Assembly: GCA_950295325.1 (NCBI GenBank)
Contig: OX485805.1
Location: 29,747,501-29,811,500, forward strand
Length of the DNA: 64,000 bases
Reading direction: 5' to 3'
Source: Polytrichum commune
Lineage: Eukaryota; Streptophyta; Polytrichopsida; Polytrichales; Polytrichaceae
In this document: positions 12,004 through 23,800 of the stretch, in pieces
Numbering within the stretch: the stretch's first letter is position 1
How the letters are laid out: each line of letters starts with the position of its first letter
Position numbers and translations under genes: made by a program
The notes under the pieces: generated by a model
What the model was told of the DNA's origin: nothing
What the model saw: only the letters and a program-made list of their open reading frames with translations
Databases searched by the model: none

Positions 12004-14275
12004 GTGGCTAGCTCATTTGGAAGGATCAACCCATCTCGGGCAATTGAGTGTGAAGAATTGCTTGATGGATTTAGCCAAAGCAGTAGTGAGATCTTTATTA
12101 GATCTAACCATTATGTTAAACAAATAAATCTATCAGTTCTAGAATCTAAAAATTGTTTTATCTTTGATCATATTATCAATGCAAATCTCATGGGCTCTAA
12201 GCGGTGTCGAGGCTTCTTGACCCCTTGGTTAACTCTTCTCAATGTTGAACTGAAAGGGGGATGGTCCTACCTCAAAGGCAATTTTGTTGAGACCACTATA
12301 ATCATCCTAATGAAATTACCATTTCAAAGTGAGTTTGGGTCACGTGCATTTCATCCTTGGGTGCTAGCATTCAACTTGGAAATTTAATTGGAATGAATTC
12401 ACCAACCTAAATAATTACTTTAAAAAACTTTCTCTTGAGTATATGCACCTTGCATGTGCTAAAGAAGGGGCAATATTTGGTAGTGATGCCATGAACATGT
12501 TCCATGCACATTCTTGGTTTTGTTGTCTATTGATGTAGAAAAGGAATGGGCATCAAGAGTGTAATTCACCACTATGACCCCTAGAATGTTCACTAAAGCT
12601 CGAAATGATTACAACACTTTCCCTATCAATTGTCAGTTTTGTTTATCCAGCAAACACCTGAATAGGGGATCTCCATAGTTCTCATGTAAGAGAAATGTTG
12701 CTACTAACTAATTAAGACATGGCCTATTCCAACTCAGTCAATGCATAATTTTGCTCACAAGAATCCCTTGAGTCCCAATCATAGACTTAGGGTTTTATAG
12801 GTGGAAAATCCCCTCATCTCTATTCTTTTATCTCTCGCAAAATTGGACTTCAATTATTTATTTGTAATTCACTCGATCATTTGAGTTCCAATTTGCATGC
12901 TCCACATGCTAATCCAAAGTATGTTTGTCCTCCCTTTCAAGCAACATTTGGTTGCATTCAAGTACATGTACCTCAGGTGATTAGTTCAAATCCAAAGATT
13001 AAGATTGTAGTTGGTCAAATGGAAATGGAGAACATACCTACCAAGGAAGACAAATTCGTAGTCATATGGTAGAGATGTCCTAAGAGAAAGACAACAAGGT
13101 AAAGAACAAATATTATTAAGGAACACCAACAGAAAGAGGGAGTGGGAAGGTCCCAACATGCATGCTATAATTCTCTCATAATGGCCTTTGATAATTTCAT
13201 AGTCCAAGACCTCTGTGCGGGAGAGGAATCATCAGGTATTAGCAACAAATAAGTCTCCCAAGCGTTGGAGGCAACATTAAACTCATCCTAGCAACTACCT
13301 CTCAACCCTTTGCTCTAGAAGTATAATCCCCAAAGTTAGAGGTTACCTTGGAGGTGGAGCCATTGGATCTGCGATGGTCCCTTGCAAATGTGCAGGGTGC
13401 AAGAAACATGGAATAGATTGGGGCTCGGATAAAGACAGGGACCAGATGGCACCCAATTGGCATTTGCATTTGCCCCTTTCATGCACTCTCAATTCCAAAC
13501 ACTCGTATTATGCAAATATAGGGGAAGATGATTTACAAGTGGATTGCATGCCAGAGACCATGCGACCAATTTTGCAATTACAAGAGGTGGCATCATTCAT
13601 TGGAAAATTGAGAACATGTGGCCCATAGGTGACACCTTCACAAAGAAAAGTCTTTGTATCCTATTCTTTTGAGAGATTTTTCTCATCCTTCTCAGCCATT
13701 GATGTTAGCACAAGGGTTACTATTGGCATATATCATCAAGCACATTGGGCTAGACTTGGAGGAATGGATTGAGGGTTTTGTGGATGCACTTGATGATCAA
13801 TCCACTCCATCCTCGCCAATGATGTTTGTTTCTCGTGCTATAACCTTGGACTTTATGGAGGCTTGCTCCTTTCTTCCTATTTTTTCCAATGTGGTGGATC
13901 AAAGGATGAGGAGCATGTAGAGCATTGAGTCAATTTTGGTTGGAGGAGGGGATTGCAAGGAGAAATATGAGGCGAAAAATATTTGTGGCATGAAGTCCTT
14001 TGCGTGAAGGAAGATGCAACAAAGTAGCCCCAAGCTTCAACCTCTAGAATATTTTCAATAGATCAACCTTTGCAAATTTGAGTGGGAATGGTTCAAGTAA
14101 CTCCATCTCCTCTCCTTCAACATTTTTTATGAAGTTAAATCTCCTCTCCATCAATGTACATGGCAACAATGATGATAACAAAGTTGGGATCATTTGAGTA
14201 TTTCTCCACATCCTCACCCTTGAAATTGATGTCCTTTGCCTTCAAGAGCATAAATGTAGAGGAAATACGATAAAC
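12004..14275 (+). pseudogene. Decayed LINE retrotransposon (ORF1 and start of ORF2)
   Basis: Three hallmarks lie in the order expected for a plant L1-type LINE. First, ORF1-like open stretches at 12004-12387, 13374-13628 and 13654-13920. Second, a zinc-knuckle remnant at 12631-12672 reading CQFCLSSKHLNRGS: C-x2-C-x4-H-x4 with the last Cys replaced by Ser. Third, from 14129 an ORF2 start, MKLNLLSINVHGNN, followed about 30 residues later by DVLCLQEHKCRG. This matches the first blocks of the apurinic-type endonuclease, in which the Glu of LQExK is catalytic. A stop interrupts the endonuclease after KVGII and nothing of the reverse transcriptase follows. It is dead and heavily diverged; exact ends are not visible. 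Confidence 0.55.
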
Positions 14276-14429
14276 AGAATGTCCAAAATGTCATGACGTA
14301 ATGATTCATTTTGGAAACCAGAGACTATTCCTAGCAACAATGAGAATGATAGGAACCAATACATCATTGGATAATTCATATTGGTCATGTAAAGGACTGT
14401 AATGCTCAAAGTGCCCACCTATGTCTGGG

Positions 14430-15393
14430 AAGAATCAGCGGTTAGTTACAGATGAACCGGTTGAGTTTGAGAAATAACCAGTTGAAGTTGGAGACTTCAT
14501 GAGAATTACCAATCATTTTAGAGGAATCTATAAAAAAATATACCTCAAATGAATAAAGCAAAACCGGAAGATGTCAACATGTAACCAGCTTGATTTAGAA
14601 TCACTAAGATCTTGACCGACTATGCCCAAAAACTTCCCAGGCACTTCTAATTTACCTTTTTTTTTTGTGTTTTGAGACAGAAGGCCGACATGCCAGCGCC
14701 AAAGCACAGGAGGTAGTTCACCACCTGGCAAGTTTTCCGTCAAGTAGAGAGGAGATTTCACAGCCGGGATTCGAACCGCCAACCTCTTCCTTGAGATTGG
14801 GTACCTTCTCACTTCTTATCATCTGCATTCTTCAGTCAACTCCGATCATCTGCATTATCATCTGAACTTTTTGCACCATTGTACTATTTGAAAAGGCCAG
14901 ATTTCTGGGTTTGAGTTACTGTAATCTTTTTGTAACTTTAACTCATGGTACAACTACTGTGTAAGCGTACAAATGTACAAACGACCAGAATGAGGTGAAG
15001 GATAACATAAAGTACAATGTTACATACTTTCAGGCAAGTCTAAGTTAGTACAATTCCCATACTCCTGACTCATAATCAACATGAACCATGATGCGCTACC
15101 ATTTTGATGCCACATTTAAAGTAAAAAAAGGCGGGAGAAGCTGACAATCGAAGAAAGGATGGATTTACACAGTGTCCGGGGATATTTTTGGGGAATAATC
15201 TATCAAAATCCCACTGTTTTCCAAGTCCAACCGGTTACATGTTGCGATCTTTTTCAGACCTTCTTGGTTGATTCGAGGTGTATTCCATAGATTCCTCTAA
15301 AACGATCGGCAATCTTCTTGAAGTCTCAAATTTCGACCGGTTGTTTGTCAAACTCAACTTGCTCATCTGTAACTAGTGGTCGCTTCTCCCGTT
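14430..15393. mobile_element. Inverted-repeat pair (about 170-bp arms)
   Basis: About 14430-14598 is the reverse complement of about 15224-15393. Both contain CCGGTTACATGTTG, GAGGT(A/G)TATT followed by ATAGATTCCTCTAAAA and ATCTGTAACTA. A third copy in plus orientation lies at about 6482-6650. The space between the arms includes the SINE-like unit at 14657. This may be one element with terminal inverted repeats or two insertions of one repeat in opposite directions. Confidence 0.6.
14657..14825 (-). mobile_element. tRNA-derived SINE-like sequence 1
   Basis: On the minus strand a B-box-like GGTTCGAATCCCGGC (14767-14781) is followed by about 100 bp of unique sequence including CCAGGTGGTGAACTACCTCC, and the unit ends in a run of ten A (T on plus, 14657-14666). 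B box, unrelated body and poly-A tail are the layout of a tRNA-derived SINE. The A box is weak. It shares the order and some words with the unit at 56.8 kb (CAGGTG-CTACC near the tail). Confidence 0.5.
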
Positions 15394-16184
15394 CAATGGA
15401 GTTACAACGTAGACGAGGAGATCTCTCATCCATCCAAGATAAAAACTTGACTCCTTGTAGGTTTGTTGCTGATTCATCTCAAATGACCTGGAATGGACTA
15501 ATTCATGATTTTAAAGGTTAATTCCAGTGTCAAGTCAACTTAAAAAAGTAATACTTGACTCTATACTATTTCAAGGCTTTTATGTTGGATGAATGAGAGG
15601 GTATGCTTGTATACACTGATATGTGCAATTAGGTTGACCCATGCTTACTTATTGACACTTCACATTATCATAAATATTTGTTGTTATAGTAACAAAATAG
15701 AACGGATCTTCTTCTTCTTCTTCTATATATATATAATATATAATATATTTTTTATTTTTAATGTTGTGGTTGTCACAAGGATGAATAAATAAAGTTATAT
15801 GTTTATGTGATATGATTTTGACTCAGAAATTTACATGGGTAAAGAGTCAACTCGTTCATGAGATCAACTTAATTGCACATACCACTGTAGATGTCGTGCC
15901 ACATATCATTTAAGAAATGTTTCCTTTCAACACATAGTGAGAAACTCATAATCAACCGAAAGCTCTCCAGCTTTTTTTTGGTAAGCTCATAAGATCATGA
16001 GTTGCACAATGTGGTGGAGAATGTTAGAAACTATATCAATGATCTGATTTTGTTTTTCATATTCTAAATCTTACAACAAAGGAAATGGCAGAGAAACAAC
16101 AAGTAGATTCAATACAAATGGAGAGAACTTGTTGTGTATGCCCAAACCTCGTACATATTCAAGGTACTTGGAATACATGTAATT
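15394..16184. other. Intergenic sequence, no gene seen
   Basis: Contains a CTT run and an AT-rich simple repeat at about 15712-15760. Nothing else recognised. Confidence 0.35.
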
Positions 16185-16332
16185 AAATAACGTTATTTAG
16201 ATCCATAATAGTGTTATATGGGACTAACAACATTGTGCAGAATATTCCCCACATTCAGACTGAATGTGGGGAACATTTCGCAAAATATTGTTAGTCCCAC
16301 AAAACATTGTTATGGACCTGAATAATGTTATG
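16185..16332. repeat. Near-perfect hairpin, about 72-bp arms, 1-nt loop
   Basis: The sequence folds back on itself around position 16259 (CATTCAG-A-CTGAATG). Outward, GGGACTAAC at 16220 pairs with GTTAGTCCC at 16289-16297, and ATCCATAATA at 16201 pairs with TATTGTTATGGA-type sequence near 16310. Mismatches are scattered. It is most simply a foldback MITE. The tiny loop and lack of a defined target duplication leave this open. Confidence 0.7.
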
Positions 16333-17250
16333 ATCCTACGTAAGAGAACATAATTGGAGGTAAGTGCGTGATACCCTCCTTTCAAAAGGATGCATATGAC
16401 TTCTAATAATAGCATGTAAGCTTGGCTTGTGCCTGGGTGTTTATTTGGTTTGTTGATTAGTGGCTATTGATGTTAAGTAGTATTTGGTGTTTTAGGTGTC
16501 AACGGTTGGTGTCTCTAGTGCTGCTCCTTGTTCCTTGGCTTGGCCTCGGCATTTGCAAGGTACCATGATTGTACAAGTTTCTTGCAATAATGAAATTTTT
16601 TCACTTGCATTCAATAAATATTTTTTAAAGACTCATTAATAAAATGAATACATGTGCGATGCCGTGGGAAATGTGATGGCCAAAATTTGATATTGACTTG
16701 TTAGTATTAATTATTAACAATTGCATTGACTATCACAAGTTGGGTTTTGAATAGTGAATAGGTAAGTCTAACCCACCCATTCTACCCTTTTGTTTCATAA
16801 GGTGACCTAACAAACATTTAAATTTTCCTTGGGCTAGCCTAATGAATTAAATTACAATTCTGGCCCAAGAATTGGTGTAAATTAATATCTTATAAGGTAA
16901 ACAATTTTAAATTCAACCCCATAGATTTTGCATGACTTTGTTTGATCTGATTGGCAATTAATGTCTCCATAATGAACATTTGGGAGGGAGTTGGTTTTCA
17001 AACAATGTGCAACTCCAACTTCAAAGTCATAACTTCAAAAGAAATTCCCATAAGCCTTTTCGCTTTCTGGACTCTAAAAACCAATTTCACAATTAATTCT
17101 AAAAGTTACGATTCTCTTTCCATTCTTATTAAATTTGTCCTGCCTATGCAAGAAATGTATTTCCATACATTCTGAGCCCACAAACCGGCCCTCTGCCCTT
17201 TAATGGTTGGTTTAAGGACTGTTCACCTGAAAGTTACAAAAACGTCTTCA
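16333..17250. other. Intergenic sequence downstream of gene A
   Basis: AT-rich, no supported gene. The 3' flank of gene A (minus strand) begins at its right edge. Confidence 0.35.
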
Positions 17251-17254
17251 ATAA

Positions 17255-17670
17255 TGACTGCAATCCCTCGGCATTGTGTCTGGGTTTACAGTTCTTAAGC
17301 ATTGTGGTGTCTAAAGCAAAACATATATTTTAAAGATGAACAACAATAAGGATATGGCCCAGGTTGTGTACAATTGGCATAGATGGTTGACTTGTCAGTG
17401 GTGGCAAAGTATGGAGATAAACACACAAAATACTCAATAACCAGTTCAAATTGACAAACAACATGCATCACCATTACTGAATGCAATTCCTCCCAGAGAC
17501 TGTCTCTAGTTTAGAGTCCTCCATGAGCATTGTGCTTTCAAAAGTAAAGTTTATGTATATACAGATGAACAAAATGAGGATACATTTCGTGTACAATCAA
17601 CAGATATGGTGGAGGTGTCAGTGGTCCCAAGGTATCAGTGGAGATCAACAGACAAAATTCTCCTGTTCAA
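17255..17670 (+). repeat. 240-bp repeat, units 1 and 2 (3' flank of gene A)
   Basis: Two tandem units (about 17255-17453 and 17456-17670) of a family marked by GACTGTCTCT, AGAGTCCTCC, ACAGATGAACAAAATGAGGA, GTGTACAAT and GTATCAGTG(G/C)AGATCAACAGACAAA. Two better-preserved units lie in an intron of the same gene (20290-20778), and a fragment at about 18090-18135. They may lie in the gene A 3' UTR. Confidence 0.7.
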
Positions 17671-17874
17671 TCTATGAACAAACTGAGGTTATAACCTCTG
17701 GAGTTCTTTTTCTATCAAGTATCAGGGAGGGAACAGAGGGAAACCATGGTTTCTCCGTCTAGACTATATAATTCTTCAACTAATTTCGCAGCACTGAAGC
17801 AGCAACATCTATGGTACACTGGGGTATACATGTACAATATAACATTTGAAATTTACTCTGGAAGGCCGGCAGAT

Positions 17875-20800
17875 TCAGTGACCAAAACCTCCTATCTTCC
17901 GTGCTTCCTCCTCTGCCTTGCGCCATGCAGCCTGCAATGAAAAAATACATAGCTTATCACATCAGTGACAGTCAAAATGAATAATTTTACAATTGACAGA
18001 TTTGGAATCTGATGATAACAGATTCAGCTGAAATTGAAAGATCGTTGTATGGATATGCAATACTCAATTGACATTCATGGATTTTGTCCCCAGTGCAGAT
18101 TGACATCTTTCACACAAACATGCATCAAATGAATAGATTCAAAATTGACAAGCTCGGAAACTGAAGAAAACCACTGAGTCAACTAAAACTGATCAGTTCC
18201 CAGCTGCAACCAGCTAGCTGATCCTTGTAATTTCATCTTGTGTATTTTTAGAAATTACCTGTTCTTGCTCCAGTTTAGAGACATGGCGCTTGAGCGTTGC
18301 TCCCAGACTCACCCCTGCCCATGCATCACTCACCTGATCCCTGGCCTTGCACAAATTAGGTCTCTTTCTAGCCCACGGATCACTCTCTCCACCTGATCTC
18401 GCGGCTGCCTGTTTCTCCATCTCCAATCTGGACAATTTTCTCACTCCCATCATGCTGGCTAACCCACCTTGATCCACATTTTGCAGAGTGACACCCTTGT
18501 CATTTCCATGTCCTGCCTCCGAAGAGTGCTCAATACTTTTTCCATCAGCATTCTGGAGGATTCCGGCCACCGGAAGCACAGTGTGCGTTGCAGCACCAAT
18601 CCTAGCTGCTGCCTCTTTCTCCTTCTCCAGTCTGGATTTGTGCTTCACAAGTACATCACCTAGGCCGCCACCCACAGCTGCATACATCCAAATTCTCACA
18701 TCAACACTGATTTCACATTGATAGAATCACATCAAACTACATCAACATTGAGTCAATGACCACCTAATCACACAGGGCAACAACTTTAACTTGTGTAATT
18801 TATAGTTGCAAGACCTCAAAGGTTAAACTATTAGCTACATGTTGAGGTAGCTGCATGTTGAGTTAGCACAAGTACATTACCCGGGCCACCACCCACACGG
18901 CATATATAACAAACCTCTAAATATATTCTTATATCAACACATTTCACAGTTCACCTTTACAGTGATTACAAATCACATCAAACGACATCAACATTGACTT
19001 CAATGACTATTAAACAACACAGGGCTGCAGTCTTAATCTATTGTTTTCTGTATTATGTACTTGCAAGACCTTAAAGGTTGAATTTTGATGTGCATGGATG
19101 TTGCATGGATTAATTAGCTATTTGTTAAGTCATTAGCACTGAAAATATATTTAATCCTGAAGGGTAGGTAGGTATGTGTCACTTACACTCTGAGGAGTGG
19201 TTGACTGCTGCGAGGTTTCGAGCTTTCTTGGGCGGAGAAGGTTTAGCAGCATTAGCAGCGACCTGCTTCAATGGCTTTCCGGCAGCACTCAACCTCCTGG
19301 CCGCCCTGGCTGCTTCCACCTCTAATTCCAGCCTCGATTTGTGCTTCTTCCCCAAAGACTCCCCCAAACTCAACTTTCGTGTCAATGAGACTCTTCTACC
19401 TGCTAATTTCCTCGGTGACACACGCTTGAAGAATTCATCTGCTTCGATGGCAGCTTTCTTCTCCTTTTCCAATCTGGAAACATGCTTCACAGACATAAGA
19501 GTCCCCAAGTCAGGAACGACTGGGTTCACCACAATGCTTAGACGTCTCTTGAATGGCTTAACCCTAAAGCCTAAACCATCGCCAGCTGCCTTGGCAGTTG
19601 CGACAGCGGCAGCTTTCTCCGCTTCCAGACGAGACACATGCTTCACCAAAATGTCGCCCAAACCTCCTGATGCACCGTTATTTTTGCTGTCTCGTAGCTC
19701 CAATCTCTGGTCCTGCTGAAGGAGAGCATTGAGACCCCGGGTGGCCACAATTGTTGCCAAGGATGTGCATTGCTCCGGTTGCAAGCCTTTCACTCTCCTC
19801 AGCATGTCCTCGACCAAAGAATTGTTATCATCGCTGCTCCCATTGATAGATTCGGTGCCACTGAGTGAAACATCCACTGAAAGCTCCCCCTCTGATGCAT
19901 CACCCAAATCTGAAATCATCACCCAAAACTTTCATGTTGTGAGCAAAATGATCCTTTTCATGAGTATTATTAAACGTATGAATTACAGCGAGGTTGCAAT
20001 TCACTCTTCTTCCAACATTAATGTGCACGAGATTCACACTTCAAGTGGCTTCACCGAAGTCGCAGAACTATAGCAATCCATCACATTTCCCAATTAAAAA
20101 TGAGAGAAAAAGTCTTCTTGACTTCCCGAGTTTGAAATTGGGAAAACTGGATCATTGCACCCGTGAGCTGAGATTATAACCTGCTTGAGAGAGATTCTTA
20201 TAAGCACTTCTGTAGTGGATTGATTGGAGCACTGTAGTAGAAGCGGCAGCAAGTAGATTCAGTAAAAGTGGAGATAAAACTAAACACTGGCCCAAGAACC
20301 AGTGCAGATTGACATTTCTACACAAAAATGCATCATCAGTACTGAATGTTGTAGTCCCTTACGGAGACTGTCTCTGAGTTAAAATTCCTCCAGCACTGTA
20401 TTTGCAAAAGCACAATTTCATGTTCATACAGATGAACATGAACAAAATGAGGATACTGTCGTGTACAATCGAATATGGTTGAGGTACTGTCAGTGGTATA
20501 AGGTATCAGTGCAGATCGACAGACAAAACTCCAATACTGGCCCAAGAACCAGTGCAGATTGACATGTTCTACACAAATATGATGGATCATCAACACTACC
20601 GTCAATCCCTCAAGGGGACTGTCTCTGGCTTTGGAGTCCTCCAGTAATATTGGCTTTCAGAAGCAAAATTTTATGTTCCATACAGATGAACAAATTGAGC
20701 CTGATATAGTGGAGGATTAAGTGGTCTCAAGGTATCAGTGCAGATCAACAGACAACTTTGCAATTCACCTTGTCTGTCTGGTCTAAAGGGACTCAAATGA

Positions 20801-23800
20801 TCAAATGGTATTGGAATTTGGAATTAGGAGGCCACACTGTACCGTGATTTAAATCTTCGGTGCTTGCTTCAGATGCGTGGTCCACCCAGTCAGGTTGAAT
20901 TGCCGAGTCCAAATTACTTTGGGGACTAGTGATTGTGACCAGCGACATCCCTGCAATTCGGAGTTTCTCATCATTTTCCAGGTCATGGGTGTGGAGCATC
21001 AGGGCAGCTTTCAAGGCAGCTGCCACCTCCTTCTCCACATCGAAGGCGGTACTCTCCCATGAATCAGCTATGTTGTAATTGCTGCTACCCGAGCCGAAGT
21101 CGGTGATTTCGGGCCTTGGACTGCGTGGGCTGCTCCCCAGAATGATGTCCAGTGCAGAATTCGCAGCTGCCAGAGCTTCCTCTGATTTCTTCTCCGCCGT
21201 TTCAGATGCTGCAGTGTGGGGGATACTGCACAAAAAATTCAAGTAAAAAAACAGGAGGACGAGTCAGTGACCATATATATAATCGCATACTTCCTGGTTA
21301 CATCGAAGTTGTTGGGAGCCCTATAGAAAATGCATTTATTGGCACTAGTACCCCTCTCCCAGTGCAACAAGATTTCGCAAAAGGAAGAAGAAAACAAGTG
21401 CTGTATATAGCCTTGTTCAGCTTTCATGGTTATGTCGACTTTGTTGAGAGTCCTATCGAAACAGGTGATCCACGTCATGACGAGTGAAGTGCTCCCTGAC
21501 CATATGGCTCGTGTGCAAATTTGTGATTGTTGCACTAGTGCCAAGGAGAAGTCCTCTTGAGAAGAAGATTAATGCTCTCTTATACACGTGTGCACACAGA
21601 ACTGCCTTTCATTTCTCGAGCATCTGAGTGTTGCGGTGATTAACCTATTTGACGGTTGCCTTCCATTCTCAAGTGTTCCGGCGAACTAACCTACTTTGAA
21701 GTCATGTCCGGACAACTTATAATTTAGATTATTTTGAAGCGCTATTAATATAGTAGCATAGGCCTGCCAAACGACTACATTATCAAAAAATGAAGGAAAT
21801 CCATGCTTTTTCAGCGTATATAGTTTCTTGACCTCCTTTTGCCAGGGCGCTAGAGCAACTACAGTTATCACTAAATACTAATCCATGAATCGAATTCGAC
21901 CAGGCAGGGGACGAAGAAAGAACTTGGTAGAATTGGAGGAATCGGGTGCAAAACAAGCCGTGTATTCTCTATATTTGGGAGTAGTAGGTTATCTTGTGAG
22001 GTAGTGCCTTGTAGGAGATTGTTAATTTCTCCGATTCTAGTGCCCCATTCCAAATAAAACCTCAATTTTGGGAACCCCTAAGATGAGCAGAAAATATTAG
22101 CCTCTGGAAATAGTCAAAAATCCTGAAACTACAATCACATACCCTGCTGCTTTCAGAATGCGGCACCAAGCGGCTTCCACCAATGCGGCTTTGCGAGCAG
22201 CCGCGGCTTCCTTGGCTGCTGCGGAAGCAGCTCGCTTCTCCTTCTCGATCCGTGACAAATGCAAGTTGGAAGCTCCCAGCATCTCATCGAACGAGGCAAT
22301 CTTACCCCCTTCTTTCTGTTAAACATATCTCCAAGTCGATCAAAGCACACTATCAGATTCACGAAGCAACACTATTATCACAAGTTCTCCAAGTTTATAG
22401 CACTACATATCAGATAGTGTTCAATAATACTATTCCCCAAAACAAATCTTAAAAATCCATCAACACAGACTCGTCCTTACTTTTTCTAGAGATGCAGCAC
22501 TGAAAGTCCGCTTATACCAATAATATGATGGGTCCAATTCCTACCATTACCTGGAGAATGCATATTCTGCTTTCCATTGCACCAAAGCTCAATAATCATC
22601 AACACAGAGTCATTTCTTTCTACAGATGCAGCAGTCAAGTCTGCTTCCTACCAATCACCTGGAGAATGCGTATTTTGAGTTTGATAGCACCAAATCTTTA
22701 AAAATCAACAACAAAGAATGAATTTCAACTAGTACACATCATTGAATTCTACTTATACCAATAATATCTCTGTCCAATTCCTACCAACATTTACCTGGAG
22801 AATGCGTATTTTGCGTTCAAGATATGACTCCGTCTTCTGTCCTCGTGGGAACCATCCCAAGGGTGTAACCCGCCGGCCTGCACGAGCTGCGGAGTCCAGT
22901 TTACTCTTTCTTACACTGGAATTACCGGAGAAATCCTTGCTCTTCCTCACAGCGGAGCCAGGAGTCTGCTTGGTCTTCATTGCACTTTTGATAACAGTAC
23001 TCTCCTCATGTCGATGTCTCTTTGCCCCCATCGACATCATTTCCGTTTGAGCATCATCATGTGTGCTGAACATGAGAGCCTTTCTCCCTTCTTGTACATC
23101 CTCCATAGGAATTCGTTGAGCTTTCGGAGTGCTTGGGGTTCTCTGCTGGTTGCAGGTTTCATCCCCAAACATGGCGCAGACAGCAGGTTCTTTCACTTCG
23201 TCTAATTAAGTGGACATGACATTAATCAGTGCAATAGATTCAAAACCTCAGCTTTTTATGTCTATGATAGAAAGAAAAGAAGTATTTCAGGTGCACTTTT
23301 TATATAAGAGGCATGAGTCAGGAGTAAAATATTGGTATAACTACAGCCTGCCTTGGAGGGTTAACCCTTCTTGTCATTGAAGACTTAGGTTTCTCCTTCA
23401 AGAATCAAATGACAACAAGGGTTAACTAAGCCATTAAGGAGGGATCCATGAAGTATGGAAGCTTTATCTTGCGACGAGTTAGAATCACTCACCGTTACTG
23501 ATACTTGAGGAATTAGGAAGTTTGAAAAGAGGAGAAACTTTGCACTCCTCGCTCTGTGGAATTCCAGTAATTTTTGTAGCAGCTTTACCTCTGTTCAAAT
23601 CAAACCAGGCATCAACTCCCACTATTAGGAAATACTGCCAGCAACTTCAAGTTGGCATCAATCTTCGAAAGCCCCCAACCACTTAATTGCAAAAGATAAT
23701 GTGATTGCAATAAGATGTCATAACCGAAAACATTTAGTTTGCAGAAATGCTTTTGCTCCTAACCGAGATACGAAGGGTTGGTCATGGTACAGGTCATTTG

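Noticed and set aside
13374..13628. Independent zinc-finger gene (CKCAGCKKHG)
   Set aside because: The cysteines do not form a known finger, and the position between the zinc knuckle and the endonuclease start fits decayed LINE ORF1.
16185..16332. MicroRNA precursor
   Set aside because: The loop is a single base and the pairing extends uniformly over about 72 bp, which fits a foldback MITE better than a microRNA hairpin.
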